NCBI GenBank assembly: GCA_963575745.1
Contig: CAUYUJ010015838.1
Span: 477,501-537,500 of the forward strand
From: Prorocentrum cordatum
Taxonomy: Eukaryota; Sar; Dinophyceae; Prorocentrales; Prorocentraceae
Length of the DNA stretch: 60,000 nt
Reading direction: 5' to 3'
How positions within the stretch are numbered: position 1 is the stretch's first letter; each line of letters opens with the position of its first letter. Below the pieces are notes generated by a model. It saw nothing but the letters and a program-made list of their open reading frames with translations, was not told the origin of the DNA and made no database searches. The position numbers were made by a program, and so were the translations under genes. Below are positions 11,378-24,234 of the stretch, piece by piece.

Positions 11378-12840
11378 TAATGCTGAGTGTACCGATCGTG
11401 ATGTACTGTGCCGAGAGCTGTGCTGTGCTGTGCCGTGCTGAACTGCAATGTGGCATGCCGCGATTGTGCTCTACAGCGTTGTGGATCGAGTCCTCCTTTG
11501 CATTCGAGTCCTGACCGAACTGATCTGGATCTTAAGCTCGAGCTGCCTGAGCACATATCAGCTGCCCGAGAGCTAATCGACAGGGGGACATGCCAGGAGG
11601 ACGCGCCGCGGAGCGTCCCCAGGGAGGCGCCAAGCGACGTGCCAGGGGACGTGCAATGGGGACGCACCGCGGGACGTGTCAAAAGGACGCGCTACGGAAC
11701 GTGCCAATTTACGTGCCACGGGACGTGCCAAGGGAGGCGCCGCGCGACGTGCCAGGGGGACTCGCCACGGGACGCGCCACGGAACGTACCAAAGAACGTG
11801 CCAAAATGCAATGCTGAATGTATCGATCTTGATGCACCGTTCCGATGGCTGTGCTGTGCTGCGCCGTGCTGAATTGCGATGCGCCATGCCGCGATTGTGC
11901 TCTACAGCGTTGTGGATCCAGTCCTGCTTTGCATCCGAGTCCTGACTGAACTGATCTGGATCTTAAGCTCGAGCTGCCTGAGCACGTAGTAGCTGCCCGA
12001 GAGCTAATTGTCAAGGGGGACATGCCAGGAGGACGCGCCGCGGAACGTCCCCAGGGACGCGCCAGGCGACGTGCCATGGTGGGAACGCACCGCGGGACGT
12101 GCCAAAAGGACGCGCTACGGAACGTGCCAATTCACATGCCACGGGACGTGCCAAGGGAGGCGCCGCACGACGTGCCAAGGGGACTCGCCACGGGACGCGC
12201 CACGGAACGTGCCACAGAACGTGCCAAAATGCAATGCTGAGAATGAATGTATCGATCTTGATGCACCGTTCCGATGGCTGTGCTGTGCTGCGCCGTGCTG
12301 ACAACGTTGTGGATCCAGTCCTGCTTTGCATCCGAGTCCTGACCGAACTGATCTGGATCTTAAGCTCGAGCTGCCTGAGCACATTGTAGCTGCCCCAGAG
12401 CTAACTGAACGGGGGACATGCCAGGAGGACGCGCCGCGGAGCGTTCCCAGGGAGGCGCCAGGCGACGTGCCAGGGGACGTGCCATGGGGACGCGGACGTG
12501 CCAAAAGGACGCGCCACGTAACGTGCCAATGGACGTGCCGCGGGACGTGCCAAGGGACGCGCCGCGCGACGTGCCAGGGGGACGCGCCACGGGACGCGCC
12601 ACGGAACGTGCCAAAGAACGTGCCAGATTGCAATGCTGAATGTATCGCTCTTGCTGTACAGTGCCGAAGGCTGTGCTGTTCTGTGCCGTGCTGAATTGCG
12701 ATGTGCCATGCCGCGATTGTGCTCTACAACGTTGTGGATCGAGTCCTCCTTTGCATCCGAGTCCTGACCGAACTCATCTGGATCTTAAGCTCGAGCTGCC
12801 TGAGCACATCGTGGCTGCCCCAGGGCTAACTGACAGGGGG
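11378..12840 (+). repeat. ~400-430-bp tandem B units
   Basis: Unit starts at about 11378, 11808, 12232 and 12631. The third unit has lost about 20-30 bp, including part of the GTGCTGAATTGCGATGTGCC segment. Confidence 0.85.
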
Positions 12841-12892
12841 ACATGCCAGGAGGGCAACCTGGACGCGTGCAACCACGCATCTGGGGCGCCGC

Positions 12893-12990
12893 ACCCACAC
12901 CGACACAAACTCACACCCAGGCCCACGCCCACACCCACATCCACACCCACACCCACAACCAAACCCACTCCCACGCCAACACCCACAGGA
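12893..12990 (+). repeat. (CCCACA)n tract
   Basis: A hexamer-like run of CCCACA, CCCACG and similar steps. Confidence 0.85.
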
Positions 12991-13119
12991 GGACATGTCA
13001 GGAAGGCGCGCCGCGGAACGTCCCAAGGGACGCGCCAAGCGACGTGCCAGAGGACGTGCCATGGGGACGCACCGTGGGACGTGCCAAGGGGACGCGCTAC
13101 GGAACGTGCTGGGGACAAG

Positions 13120-13580
13120 CGTTTCGCTCGAGACATCCTGTCCAAATCCGCATGCAATACATCCGCCTGGGCGACCTGGGCAAGTGAAAACAAGCGTGCC
13201 GCTCAACACATCCTCAACACATCCTCATGCTAGACATCCGCCTGGGCGAAGTGGACACGTGAAAAACAAGTGACTAGCTCGAGACATCCTCGACACATCT
13301 TCATGTTAGGCGTCCGCCTGGGTGACCTGGGCACGCGAAAACAAGCGTGTCGCTGGAGACGTTCTCAACATCCGCCTGGGCAACCTGGACACGTGATAAC
13401 ACGTCTCGCTCGAGACGTTCTCAACACATCCTCATGCCAGACATCCGCCTGGGCGACCTGGACACGTGATAACACGTCTCGCTCGAGACGTTCTCAACAC
13501 CTCCTCATTCCAGACATCCGCCTGGGCGACCTGGACACGTGAAACCAGGCGTTTCGCTGAACACATCCTCAACACGTCCT
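13120..13580 (+). repeat. C-type array
   Basis: Units of roughly 60-80 bp with CTCGAGACATCC or CTCGAGACGTTC, alternating with CATCCGCCTGGGCGACCTGG and ACACGTGA. Confidence 0.8.
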
Positions 13581-13599
13581 CCTACTAGACATCCGCCCG

Positions 13600-14480
13600 G
13601 ACCCATGTGTTTTCACGCTTGTCCAGCCCTGGGGAGTTAGGAACCCATGTGTTTTCAGCGTTGCCCCGCCCTGGGGCGTTGTAAACGCATGTGTGTTCAC
13701 ATGTATCCCGCCATGGAGCGTGTGTTTTCAGCGTTGCCCCGCCCTGGGGCGTTAGGAACCCATGTGTGGTCACGTTTGTCCCGCCCTGGGGCGTTAGGAA
13801 CCCAAGTGTGGTTTCACGCTTCTTCCGCCCTGGGAGTTAGGAACCATATGTTTTCATGCTTCTCGAGCCTCCTGGGGCCTCCTGGGGGGCGGCGGGAAGC
13901 GAAAAGCGCTCCCAGAACACATGTCCCAATACAAGCATAAATACCCCCCTGGGCGGCCTGGACGCGTAAAACCACGTGGTTCAAATTCGGGACAATCATG
14001 TCAGATACCCCCGCTGGGTGGCCTGGATACGGAAAAACACGCGGGGGCAGCTCTGGGCAACCATGTTAGATACACTCCTGCGTGGCCTGGATACGCTGAA
14101 CTCGCGCTCCCGCTCGATACATCTTCGCAATGTCTTCCGTGGAGAGGCCCCCGAAGCGCCACCCCCTGTCCAGAGGAAGAAAACATCATTTTCTGTTTTG
14201 GGATATGTGTTCGGGTAGCGTTTTTCGGCCCCCCGTGCGTTTCCTGATAATCCGGCGTTGGGCCCGACTCCATGTTAGATGCCCCCCTGGGCGGCCTGGA
14301 CACGTAAAAACACGTGGTTCCAGGTCGGGACAATCATATTAGATACTCCGCTGGGTGGCCTGGATATTTAAAAACACGTGGATCCAGCTCTGGGTAAACA
14401 GGTTGAATACACTCCAGGGTGGCTTGGACACGTTAAAACGCGTGGTCCTTGCTCGGGGCAATACCCCCCTCTGGGCGACC
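13600..14480 (+). repeat. Two minisatellites of ~60 and ~70 bp
   Basis: 13600-13880 repeats GCCCTGGGGCGTTAGGAACC with CATGTGTTTTCA. 13930-14480 repeats CCTGGACACGTAAAAACACG with GGGACAATCATGTTAGATAC. The second array has a relative at 20945-21400. Confidence 0.8.
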
Positions 14481-14775
14481 TGGACACATGAAAACAAGCG
14501 TCTCGCTTGAGATCTCCTCAACATGTCATCATGTCAAACATCTGCCTTGGCGACCTGGGCCCGATGAAACAAGCGTTTCGCTCGAGCCTCCCCAAACTAT
14601 ATAAAACGACGCTCCACTCGAAACATCCTCAACAAATGATGTAAAATCAGCGTTTCGCTCGGGACATACTCACAAAAATGATCCGCCGGCCCACCCTTTC
14701 CCCGTTATTTATAATAGAAAAACTCCTCTGGCCCACCTCAAGTCGGGGCCGGGGGGAAACAAAACTAAAAGAGAA

Positions 14776-16049
14776 ACGCGCGCTCGCGCACTTGCAAATT
14801 CTTAAGAAAACCATTGGTTTTCAACATGTGAGAGAGCGCGTTTCACGGGGGGGTGGGCGCCCCCCCCAACACTCGGCGCCGTCGATCAAAACCAGGGGGG
14901 CCCCCGTCCCCCCCAACCTCCCCCCTCCCGAACCCCCCCCGCCCCCCCCCCTCCCAAGGGGTGGGGGGGGGGGACAACCCCCCCCCCCCTCGGCTCCGGC
15001 GCTGGCGCTGGCGGCCGCCAGAAACGCCGACGGCGGGGTCGCAGCGACGATGACCAGAGGCAACCCGAAGAGGGGGTGGCGGTTTCAACTCCCCCCTCCC
15101 GGGCGCCGGCGACGGCGGGGACGCAGCGACGATTACCATCACATCACTATCACCACCGCCAACACTGCCACCACCACCACCACCACCGCCTCAACCCACC
15201 ACCACCACCACCACCCACCCACCACACAACCATCACCACCACATTCACCACCACCACCACCACCACAACTTACCATCACAACCACCACAAAAACCCACCA
15301 CCACTACCACCACCACCACCACCACAATCTACCACACCATCACCACCACCGCCACAACCACCACCACTACCAACAGCACAACCCACCACACCACCACCAC
15401 CAGAAACCACCAGCCCACCACCACCACCGCCACCACCACCACCACCAGCACCACCTGCACAACCCACCACCACCACCACCACCACAACAACCCACCACCA
15501 CCACCACAAGCCACCGCCACACCACCACCAAACCACCACCACTACCACCACAACTCACCACCACCACCACCACCACGAACCACCACCACACCACCACCAA
15601 GTCACCACCACACCACCACCACCACCAGCTACCACCACAACCATCACCACCACCACAAAAAAAACACCACCACCACAACCACCACCACCGCCACCACCAC
15701 CACCACAACCCACCACCACCACCACCACCACCACCACCACCACCACCACCACCACCACCACCACCACCACCACCGTCGTCCTCGTCGACGCTTCCCGCCG
15801 CCGCCGCCCGCCGCCGCATGCGCCGGCGCCGGCCCAGAAAAGGAAATCGTCCTCCCCGCCGCCGCCGCCAGCCGCCGCCGACGCAGGCGCTGGTGCGAGG
15901 AAGGGGAAAAAAGAGAAGTAGGGGGGGGGGTCGAACCCTCACCCCCCTCCGTCACGGGAGGGGTTTCGAACCCCCCCCGTCCATCCAGGGGGGGAGGGGG
16001 GTCCAGTTCCAACCCCCCCCGTCCAAACGACCACAAAACGCGCTCTTTC
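14776..16049 (+). repeat. (CAC)n/(CCA)n tract with C-runs
   Basis: A short D fragment (14776-14835) is followed by C- and G-runs and then by almost pure CAC triplets from 15130 to 15780. The long His/Pro/Thr open frame across it is a product of the triplet repeat, not a recognisable gene. Confidence 0.85.
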
Positions 16050-18340
16050 CAACATCAAATGAATTCCACCAAGCGGGCTTCTGGCGCCGCATGCCGAAAT
16101 CATTCGCGCGCCCTTGCGCGCGTGCTGGGGGGGGGGGGGGCACGATCCGTGTCAAACAACACCATGCGAGCCACTCCCGCGCGTCCGCAGCGCGCGCGCC
16201 GAACTCTTTCCGAAACCTTCGTCGCCGACGCGAGGACGCCGTCATCGCCGTCGGCGTGATCAGCATCGGCGCCCGCACTGGCCGCGCCGTCGTCGTTGTC
16301 AACATCGTCACCAGCTTCGATATGATCATTATCATGTCTACCATTGTCGACGTTGCCGTGATACCGCGCCCGCCCATGTCGCCGACTCGCACTGAAGAGC
16401 CCGCTGGGATGTGCCTAACGGTCAGCGCCACCGCGGCCGCGTCGGTCGCGCCAAACTAGCTGGCCGCTGCGCGCGCGTGCTTGTGTTGGCGTTGCCGCAG
16501 GGATGCACCAGCCAACAGCCAACGCCAAACACTCATCGCAATCGCCACCGCATGCGTTTTGCAAACGAAGTTGACGGCGGATGGGTGAGATGTTTACAAG
16601 AGCATGGAATGTGTCAATTCGGTTGTAAAAACCCGCTGCGCCACATATACTACACCACACTCGTCGCACTACATTGATTGCACCGCACGGGCTGCACCTC
16701 AAAGATTGCGTCACTTCTCATTTCTTGGCGTCAAAAATTAAATCATACAGGCCCCGGGGCTGGCGGGGGCTGAATGCGGGTAGCTATAAGACCGTGAGAA
16801 GACAGTGCTCATAACCTCGGGGGCGCGCGCGAGTATTGCACCACATAAACCGCATAACCAGCATTGCACGATTTAGCTTGCACCATGTCGATTGCACCTC
16901 ATTCCATGGCAAAGCACACATGGCCGAACATTGCTTGCACACCACACAGTGCTAGGAACACGTTGCTTGGGGCCCACGACGACTAACATGTGTTCTCACG
17001 TTGATAAGGCGCAGCTGCGCGAGTAAGAATCCGGACCCAAAGAATTGCTTGAACGGTGATTCATGATCCCCGGCATGGACCGCGATCCCTGTCGGAAAAG
17101 GGCGGTTGCAGCACAAAGCATCACATTTTTGGGGGGCGAGAAAGGCCTGATCCCTGGTTTTTGATCCCCGGAATAAGCCGCGATCCCTGTCGGAGTGGGG
17201 GTGGACGCGTGCGCCCCTGGCCAGACACGTGATCCACAATTTTTGGTCAGAAGGGCGGGGCTACTTTCGCCCCCCAAAACTGTGATGTTTTGTGTTGCAA
17301 CCGCCCTTGCCGACAAGGACCGCAATCCACGCCGGGGATCAGAAATCATGGATCAGGCAACTCATGGGTCCAGAATCTTATTCGGGCACTTGCGGCGGAT
17401 CAACGCGAAAACACATGTTAGCAATCGTGGGCCCCAAGCAATGCGTTCCTAACACTGTGGTGTGCATTCAAGGCTCGGCGATCTGCATTTTGACATGGAT
17501 GTGGTGCACTCTATGAGGTACGCAACGTATGGGGTACAATCGACGCGGTGCAAGCTAAATGGTGCAATACTTGCTATGCGATATATGTGGTGCAATATTC
17601 GCACGCGCCCCCGAGGTTACGAGCCGCGTCCTCTCATTTCCTCGTAACTGACCGCATTTCAGCCCCCGCCAGCCGTGGGGCCTGTACAAGCAATTTCTGA
17701 CGCCAAGAAATGAAAAGTGATGCTATGTTCGATGTAGTCCACGTTGTGCAGTCTACGTAGTGCAACGAATGTGGTGCGATTCGTTTATGTTCGCAATGAT
17801 GTGTCATCTCCACTGCTCGCACAACCATCCCACCCACCCACACGCAAATTGGTTTGCAAAACCCATGCGGCGGCGATTGCGATGAGTGCCCGGCGTTGGC
17901 TGGTGTATCCCTGCGGCCGCGCTAGCCCGCGCATGCTCGCGCGCGAAGCGGCCAGCTTGTTTGGTCCGAACGACGCGGCCGCGGTGGCGCTGACCGTTCG
18001 GCACATCCCAGCGGGCCTTTCAGTGCGAGTCGGCGACTTGGACGGGCGTGGTAGCATGGCAACTTCGACAACGGTACACACGATGATGGTAGTAGCGGTG
18101 CTGGTGACGATGGTGATAACGACGACGGCAAGGCATAATGACGGCGCCGATGCTGATCACGCCGGCGACGATGACGGCGTCCTCGCGTCAGTAATGAAGG
18201 TTTTGGAAAGAGTTCGACATGCGCGCGCGGCCGACGCGCGAGACTGGCCCGCATGGTATGATTTGACACGGATCGTGCACTCCCCCAACACGCGCGCAAA
18301 GGCTTTCGAACGATTTCGATGAGGCGCGAGAGGCCTGTTT
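16050..18340. repeat. 2.3-kb imperfect palindrome made of G-module arms
   Basis: 16050-17180 and 18340-17240 are inverted copies, with the centre near 17.2 kb. Outer arms are G modules (16060-16640 plus strand, 17790-18330 minus strand). Inner arms share TTTCTTGGCGTCA, CCCCGGGGCTGGCGGGGGC against its complement, GGGGCCCACGA, and the GATCCCCGG...CGCGATCCCTGTCGG block. Degenerate TTGCACCACATAGAT steps lie at 16640-16920 and 17455-17800. Confidence 0.7.
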
Positions 18341-18623
18341 GGCCGAGTGCAAGCAATTTTGAAAGCTGATGCAACAAAGCCATATGGTCTTATATGTTTC
18401 GGGACGCTCCAGTTGGCATCCCTGGGAACCTTTGGTTTTTGAAGGATTGCCGCATGCGCGCGCGACGACGCGCGCGCGTGCACGGCGCCCCTACTTTTTT
18501 GCAAGGGATTATTGCGACAGCACGCGCGCAAGGGCGTCCGAACGATTTCAACATGGGCACGAGAGGGGCACGTTTGGAATCATTTTGTATTAACCTACTG
18601 GAGCAAGCGTAATGATGTACTAA
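18290..18623 (-). repeat. D module, reverse orientation
   Basis: Reverse complement of the D module: GCATGCGCGCGCGACGACG in the middle and CGCGCAAGGGCGTCCGAACG near the right end. Element 5 follows. Confidence 0.7.
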
Positions 18624-18696
18624 CATGATCGATCCACGAACCAGGAAAATAATACGGAAATGAAAGGCATGGCAACTTTTCAAAGACACTCGCAAA

Positions 18697-20940
18697 CGCA
18701 ATGCCGAGTGTATCGATATTGATGTACCGTGCCGAAAGCTGTGCTGTGCAGCGCCGTGCTGAATTGCGATGTGCCATGCCGCGATTGTGCTCTATAGCGT
18801 TGTGGATCGAGTCCTCCTTTGCATCCGAGTCCTGACCGAGCTGGTCTGGATCTTAAACTCGAGCTGCCTCAGCACATAGCAGCTGCCCCAGAACTAATTG
18901 GCATGGGGGGCATGCCAGGAGGACGCGCCGCGGAACGTCCCAAGGGACGCGCCAGGCGACGTGCCAGGGGACGTGCCACAGGGATGCACCGTGGGACGTG
19001 CCGAAGGGACGCGCTGCGGAACGTGCCAATGGACGTGCAACGGGATGTGCCAGGGGACGCGCCGCGCGACGTGCCAAGGGGACTCGCCACGGGACGCGCC
19101 ACGGAACGTGCCAAAGAACGTGCCAAGTTGCAATGCTGAATGGATCGATCTTGATGTACCGTGCCGAAAGCTGTGCTGTGCAGCGCCGTGCTGAATTGCG
19201 ATGTGCCATGCTGCGATTGTGCCCTATAGCGTTGTGGATCGAGTCCTCCTTTGCATCCGAGTCCTGAACGAACTGATCTGGACCTTAAGCTCGAGTTGCT
19301 TCAGCACATAGTAGCTGCCCCAGATCCAATTGACAGGGGGGCATGCCAGGAGGACGCGCCGCGGAACGTCCCAAGGGACGCTCCAGGCGACGTGCCAAGG
19401 GACGTACCACGGGGACGCGCCGCGGGACGTGCCGAGGGGACGCGCTGCGGAACGTGTCAATGGACGTGCCACGGGACGTGCCAAGGGACGCGCCGCGCGA
19501 CGTGCCAAGGGGACTCGCCACGGGACGCGCCACGGAACGTGCAAAAAAAGCAATGCTAAACGTATTGACCTTGATGTACCGTGCCGAAAGCTGTGCTGTG
19601 CTGCGCCGTGCTGAATTGCGATGTGCCATGCCGTGATCGTGCTCTATAGCCTTGTGGATCGAGTCCTCCTTTGCATCCGAGTCCTGACCGAGCTGGTCTG
19701 GATCTTAAACTCGAGCTGCCTCAGCACATAGCAGCTGCCCCAGAGCTGATTGACAAGGGGAACATGCCACGAGGACGCGCCGCGGAACGTCCCAAGGGAC
19801 GCGCCAGGCGACATGCCAGGGGACGTGCCACGGGGACGCACCGCGGGACGTGCCGAGGGGACGCGCTGCGGAACGTGCCAATGGACGTGCCACGGGACGT
19901 GCCAAGGGACGCGCCGCGCGACGTGCCAAGGGGACTCGCCACGGGACGCGCCACGGAACGTGCCAAATTGCAATGCTGAACGTATCGACCTTGATGCACC
20001 GTGCCGAAGGCTGTGTTGTGCTGCGCCGTGCTGAATTGCGATGTGCCATGCCGCGATCGTGTTCTATAGCCTTGTGGATCGAGTCCTCCTTTGCATCCGA
20101 GTCCTGATCGAGCTGGTCTGGATCTTAAACTCGAGCTGCCTCAGCACATACCCAGAGCTGATTGACAAGGGGAACATGCCAGGAGGACGCGCCGCGGAAC
20201 GTCCCAAGGGACGCGCCAGGCGACATGCCAGGGGACGTGCCACAGGGACGCGCCGCGGGACGTACCGAGGGGACGCGCTATGGAACGTGCCAATGGACGT
20301 GCCACGGGACGTGCCAAGGGACGCGCCGAGCGACGTGCCAAAGGGACTCGCCACGGGACGCGCCACGGAAAGTCTCAAAGAACGTGCAAACTTGCAATGC
20401 TGAATGTATCGATATTGATGTACCGTGCCGAAAGCTGTGCTGTGCAACGCCGTGCTGAATTGCGATGTGCCATGCCGCGATTGTGCTCTATAGCGTTGTG
20501 GATTGAGTCCTCTACTGCATCCGAGTCCTCACCGAACTGACCTGGATCTTAAGCTCGAACTGCTTCAGCACACCGTAGCTGCCCCAGAGCTAATTGACAA
20601 GGGAACGTGCCAGGAGGACGCTCCGCAGAACGTGCCAAGGGACACGCCAAGCGACGTGCCAAGGGGACGGACCCCGGGACATGCCGAGGGGACGCGCTAC
20701 GGAACGTGCCGATGGACGTGCCACGGGACGTGCCAGGGGACGCGCCGCGCGACGTATCAAGGGGACTCGCCACGGGAACGTGCCAAATTCCAATGCTGAA
20801 TGTATCGATCTTGATGTACCGCTGTGCTGTGCTACGCCGTGCTGAATTGCGATGTGCCATGCCGCGATTGTGCTCTACAGCCTTGTGGATCGAGTCCTCC
20901 TTTGCATCCGAGTCCTGACCGAGCTGATCTGGATCTGAAG
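18697..20940 (+). repeat. ~420-bp tandem B units
   Basis: Unit starts at about 18697, 19131, 19550, 19971, 20394 and 20791. Neighbouring units are more alike than units in other elements, which points to local amplification after insertion. Confidence 0.85.
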
Positions 20941-20944
20941 CTCG

Positions 20945-21400
20945 AGCTGCCTGGGACACGGAAAAACAAGTGAATCCAGCTCAGGACCACCATGTTGGTA
21001 GATACCCTCCTGGGTTACGTGGATACGTGAAAACACGCGGTTCCAGCGCGGGGCCACCATGTTAGATACACCCTCTGGGCGACCTGGGCACGTGAAAACA
21101 CGGGGTTCCAGCGCGGGGCCACCATCTTAGACACCCCCCTGGGTGGCCTCGACAGGTGAAACACGTGGTTCCAGCTCGGGACCAACATGTTAGATACCCA
21201 CCTGGGTGGCTTGTACACGTGAAAACACGTGGCTCCAGCGCGGGACCACCATGTTAGATACCCACATGTCTGGCCTGGACACGGGAAAACGTGGTACCAG
21301 CTCGGGACCACCATGTTAGATACCCACCTGGGTTCCCTGGACACGTGAAGCGACGTGGTTCCAGCTCGGGCAGAACATGTTAGATACATCCCTGTGTGGC
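20945..21400 (+). repeat. ~60-72-bp minisatellite
   Basis: About seven units sharing CACGTGAAAACACG, TTCCAGC, GGGACCACCATGTTAGATAC and CCACCTGGGTGGCCTGG. Related to 13930-14480. Confidence 0.85.
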
Positions 21401-21785
21401 CAAGGACATCCTGGAAAAACAAACGAATTTGTCGAGACATCCTCAAAATTCCTGCGCGCAGGAAGCGGCACGCGCGAGACATCCTTGGGATTCCTGCGCG
21501 TGGGACATGAAAACAAACATTTCGCCTGAGACATCCTGTGAATTCTGGCCCCCCACGAGGCCCCCGCTCGAGACATCCCCCAACTCTGCAAAACCAGCGT
21601 TTCGCTCGAGACATCCTCAACAAATTATGAAAAACAAGCGTTTCGCTCGAGACATCCTCAATTTTTAATTCGCCAGCCCACCTCGACCTCGATATCTATC
21701 GCAAAAGAAATTCGCCGGCCCACCTCAAGTCAAACCCGGAGGTAAGCCAACCAAAAGAGAACCCTGGGCTTATGCCCTTTCCGGG

Positions 21786-22284
21786 AAAAAGAACGCGGGC
21801 GCAAGGTGTGTGTGTGTGTGTGTTCACATATATATATATATAACATGTGTAAACAAACACGTGTTGCGAAACCATGTCTTTTATGTTATGCTTCGGGACA
21901 CTTGATTTTGAACTCCGTGCGAAACCTATGGTTTTTGACGATTTCGGCATGCGCACGCGACGACGCGCGCGTGTGCGCTTCGTCCCGCCATGCGCAAGGG
22001 ATTCTTGAAAATTGATGATCTGTAATAAACGAATGTAAGCGCATAGTATTTGTTGCAGTGCATGGGGGGGAACTGCTCGTTTGGCTGGGATGATCTGAGC
22101 TCATATTTTGGATGGGCGATGGGGCAGGACGGGATGTAAATGGCAATACGCAAAATGGGGTCGTTGAGTCTGGGGGAAGGGGGGATTGGTCCTGTTTGGT
22201 AAAGAAATGAGAATTTATGTGGTGCGCACTCCACGTGGTATAACCGACCTGGTGCAATCGAACTAATTATATGATTTTTGATGG
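21786..22284 (-). repeat. TG/TA tract followed by D and H modules, reverse orientation
   Basis: TGTG and TATATA runs at 21808-21845. Then reverse-complement D (GCATGCGCACGCGACGACG) and H (GGCTGGGATGATCTGAGCTC, GGATGGGCGATGGGGC). Confidence 0.65.
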
Positions 22285-24234
22285 CGTGGGCGGCAACCCT
22301 TGAAATGTGGACATGGGCTGTTCCGCCACAACACCTACTACGGCAACGGCCCCTTAAATATCGCATCGCCTGCGAGTTTACGGGGCAAGAGTCCGACAGC
22401 GGAAAGCCCTTCAATGTCTCATGGCTGTCCTATGAAACATTTGAGGGTTGTCCGTCGGCGGGGTTCTCCTGAGGATATATTGGGCAACGAAAACAACAAA
22501 CGACAACACCAGCAACACAACACAACAGCAATCACATTAAGACTGTTCGTTGTGGCTCGCGTCTCGTTCAACATGAATACCCCAACCCCTACATACCCGC
22601 CCTCTTCGTCTTCGATCGTAACCCCCATTGGGGGTCTAGCTTCCTTGCCCGCCATGTGTAATCGGCGCAACCGCTCAAACAGAAGAGGGAACAAGACAGG
22701 GGAGAGTGGTACGAATGGAGCACGAGAGAGACTTGCAGGAGGAGGGTTGGGAGCAGGAATGCGAGCGGCAGAACCAAACGGGCGGGTCGGGCGGGCGGAC
22801 CCTAACGGGCAGGTTGGGCAGGCGGGCCCAGCCGGCCGGGTCGAGCGAGCGGGTCGCTGAAGCGTAAATCCAACATGAATCGCAGGGAAGTCTCGAGCGA
22901 TAGCGCGATTCCTCAGTACAGGGTGAGGAGATCCAAAGCGAGAGCGTAATTCCTGAGCGTTCGGGGCACGGCGTCGCGAAAAATTGCGAGGAAATGCCGC
23001 GCGGGACCGCGATTCCTTCATACATTATGAAGATGCCCCGCGCGAGAGCGCGGCTTTGAAATACATTGTGAGGACGTGTTCGGCGGGAGCAGCTGTTGTT
23101 GTAAACCTGGGGCCAAGGGCCCAATCTGAGGACCAAAACCTTCCCTTTGTGAAAAACCAGGTGCGAGCCCCGGGAGGAACAATTGAATCTAAAAACGCGA
23201 GGTGCACCAGGGAGGTTGGATCAACAATAATAATTTCAAATAGTGCGTGCTCCCCAGCAACAACAACAAACACCAACGACGACGAAGACGGCACCACCAA
23301 CAACAATAACAACAATCAATTTGATATTGTTCGCTCTGATCTGCTCGCGTGCCATTCAACACGTTCTTCATCTTCGGTCGTGCCTCCTTGGTTGTATATC
23401 TTACCTGCAAGGTGTATTGCATGTAGCCCCACACGGCAGTGGAAGACAGGACGGATGGAAGAAAGGTGCAAGGGGGAGGGAGGAGGATGGAGCAAGCGAG
23501 AGACTTGCAGGAGGGGGGCTGGGAGCAGAAAACACGTGGGAGAACCAGACGGGCAGATCGAGCGGGTAGACCCTGACAGGCAGGTCGGAAGACGGGCCCA
23601 GGCGGCCAGGTCGAGCAGGCGGATTGTTGAAGTGTGCGTCCTGTATGAATCGCGAGGAAGTCTCGAGCGATGGCGCGATTCACAAATAAATCGTGAGATA
23701 AGCCAAAGCGAGAGCGTGATTCCTGAGTGTCGAGGTCGCGGCGTCTGAATAAATTGCGAGGACCTCCCACGCGAGAACTAGATTTCTGCATACATTACAA
23801 GGAAGTCCCGCACGAGAGCGCGATTTGGGAATCACTTGCGGGGAAGCACAAGGCGGGAACCGCTGTTTTTGGGGAGCTTGGGGCCACAACTATAATTTTG
23901 ACCTCTAAGACTTTTCGTTTGTAAAAAACGGGATGCGAACCCCAGGAAGGGGGATCAACAAACATGTCTTTCAATAGTGAGATTCAACTCTAATTTTCAG
24001 ACTGCTCGCTTTTTTATCTGTCCGTGTGCCACTTAACACGTATATCCCAAGCCCTCGATGCCCGCACTCTTCGTCTTCGATCGCACCTCCTTGGGGGCAT
24101 ATCGTTCTTACCTGCAACGCGCATTTGCCCCTAAGACAGGGGAAGAGAGGACGGACAGAAGAGACAAGGGGGAGGAAGGATGGACCACGAGAGAGAGTAG
24201 CAGGACGGGGAGGGGGGCCAGAAGCGGAAAAAAA
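22285..24234 (+). repeat. Expanded inverted counterpart of 8.78-10.64 kb, part 1
   Basis: 22285-23110 mirrors 10640-9780. A second partial round (23110-24234) repeats the same modules: GCGAGAGCGCGATT steps, the CAA-rich tract at 23255-23325, and the GGTGCGAGCCCCGGGAGG block. Includes the degraded-exon copy at 22298-22440. Confidence 0.7.

Larger units (their letters stand above)
11277..14775 (+). mobile_element. Composite element 4 (type B plus several arrays), decayed ends
   Basis: The head is recognisable but has a short insertion after CATGA, before CGACCCACGAACCCGG. The right end has the tail module up to CTAAAAGAGAA, but the GGGC-GCCC stem-loop is missing. The cargo is four B units (11378-12840), a CCCACA tract (12893-12990), C-type repeats (13120-13580), then two other arrays. 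D-module sequence (GCGCGCTCGCGCACTTGC) follows immediately. Confidence 0.6.
18624..21785 (+). mobile_element. Composite element 5 (type B cargo)
   Basis: Head CATGATCGATCCACGAACC and tail GGGC-TTAT-GCCC, then TTTCCGGG. It has five full B units and a shortened sixth (18697-20940), then a ~72-bp array (20945-21400), a C-type array (21400-21660) and the tail module. It has the largest B array in the window. Confidence 0.8.

Noticed and set aside
14678-16459. A 593-residue His/Pro/Thr-rich protein
   Set aside because: It is a direct translation of (CAC)n and C-runs. Both strands are open and the ends fall in repeat modules.
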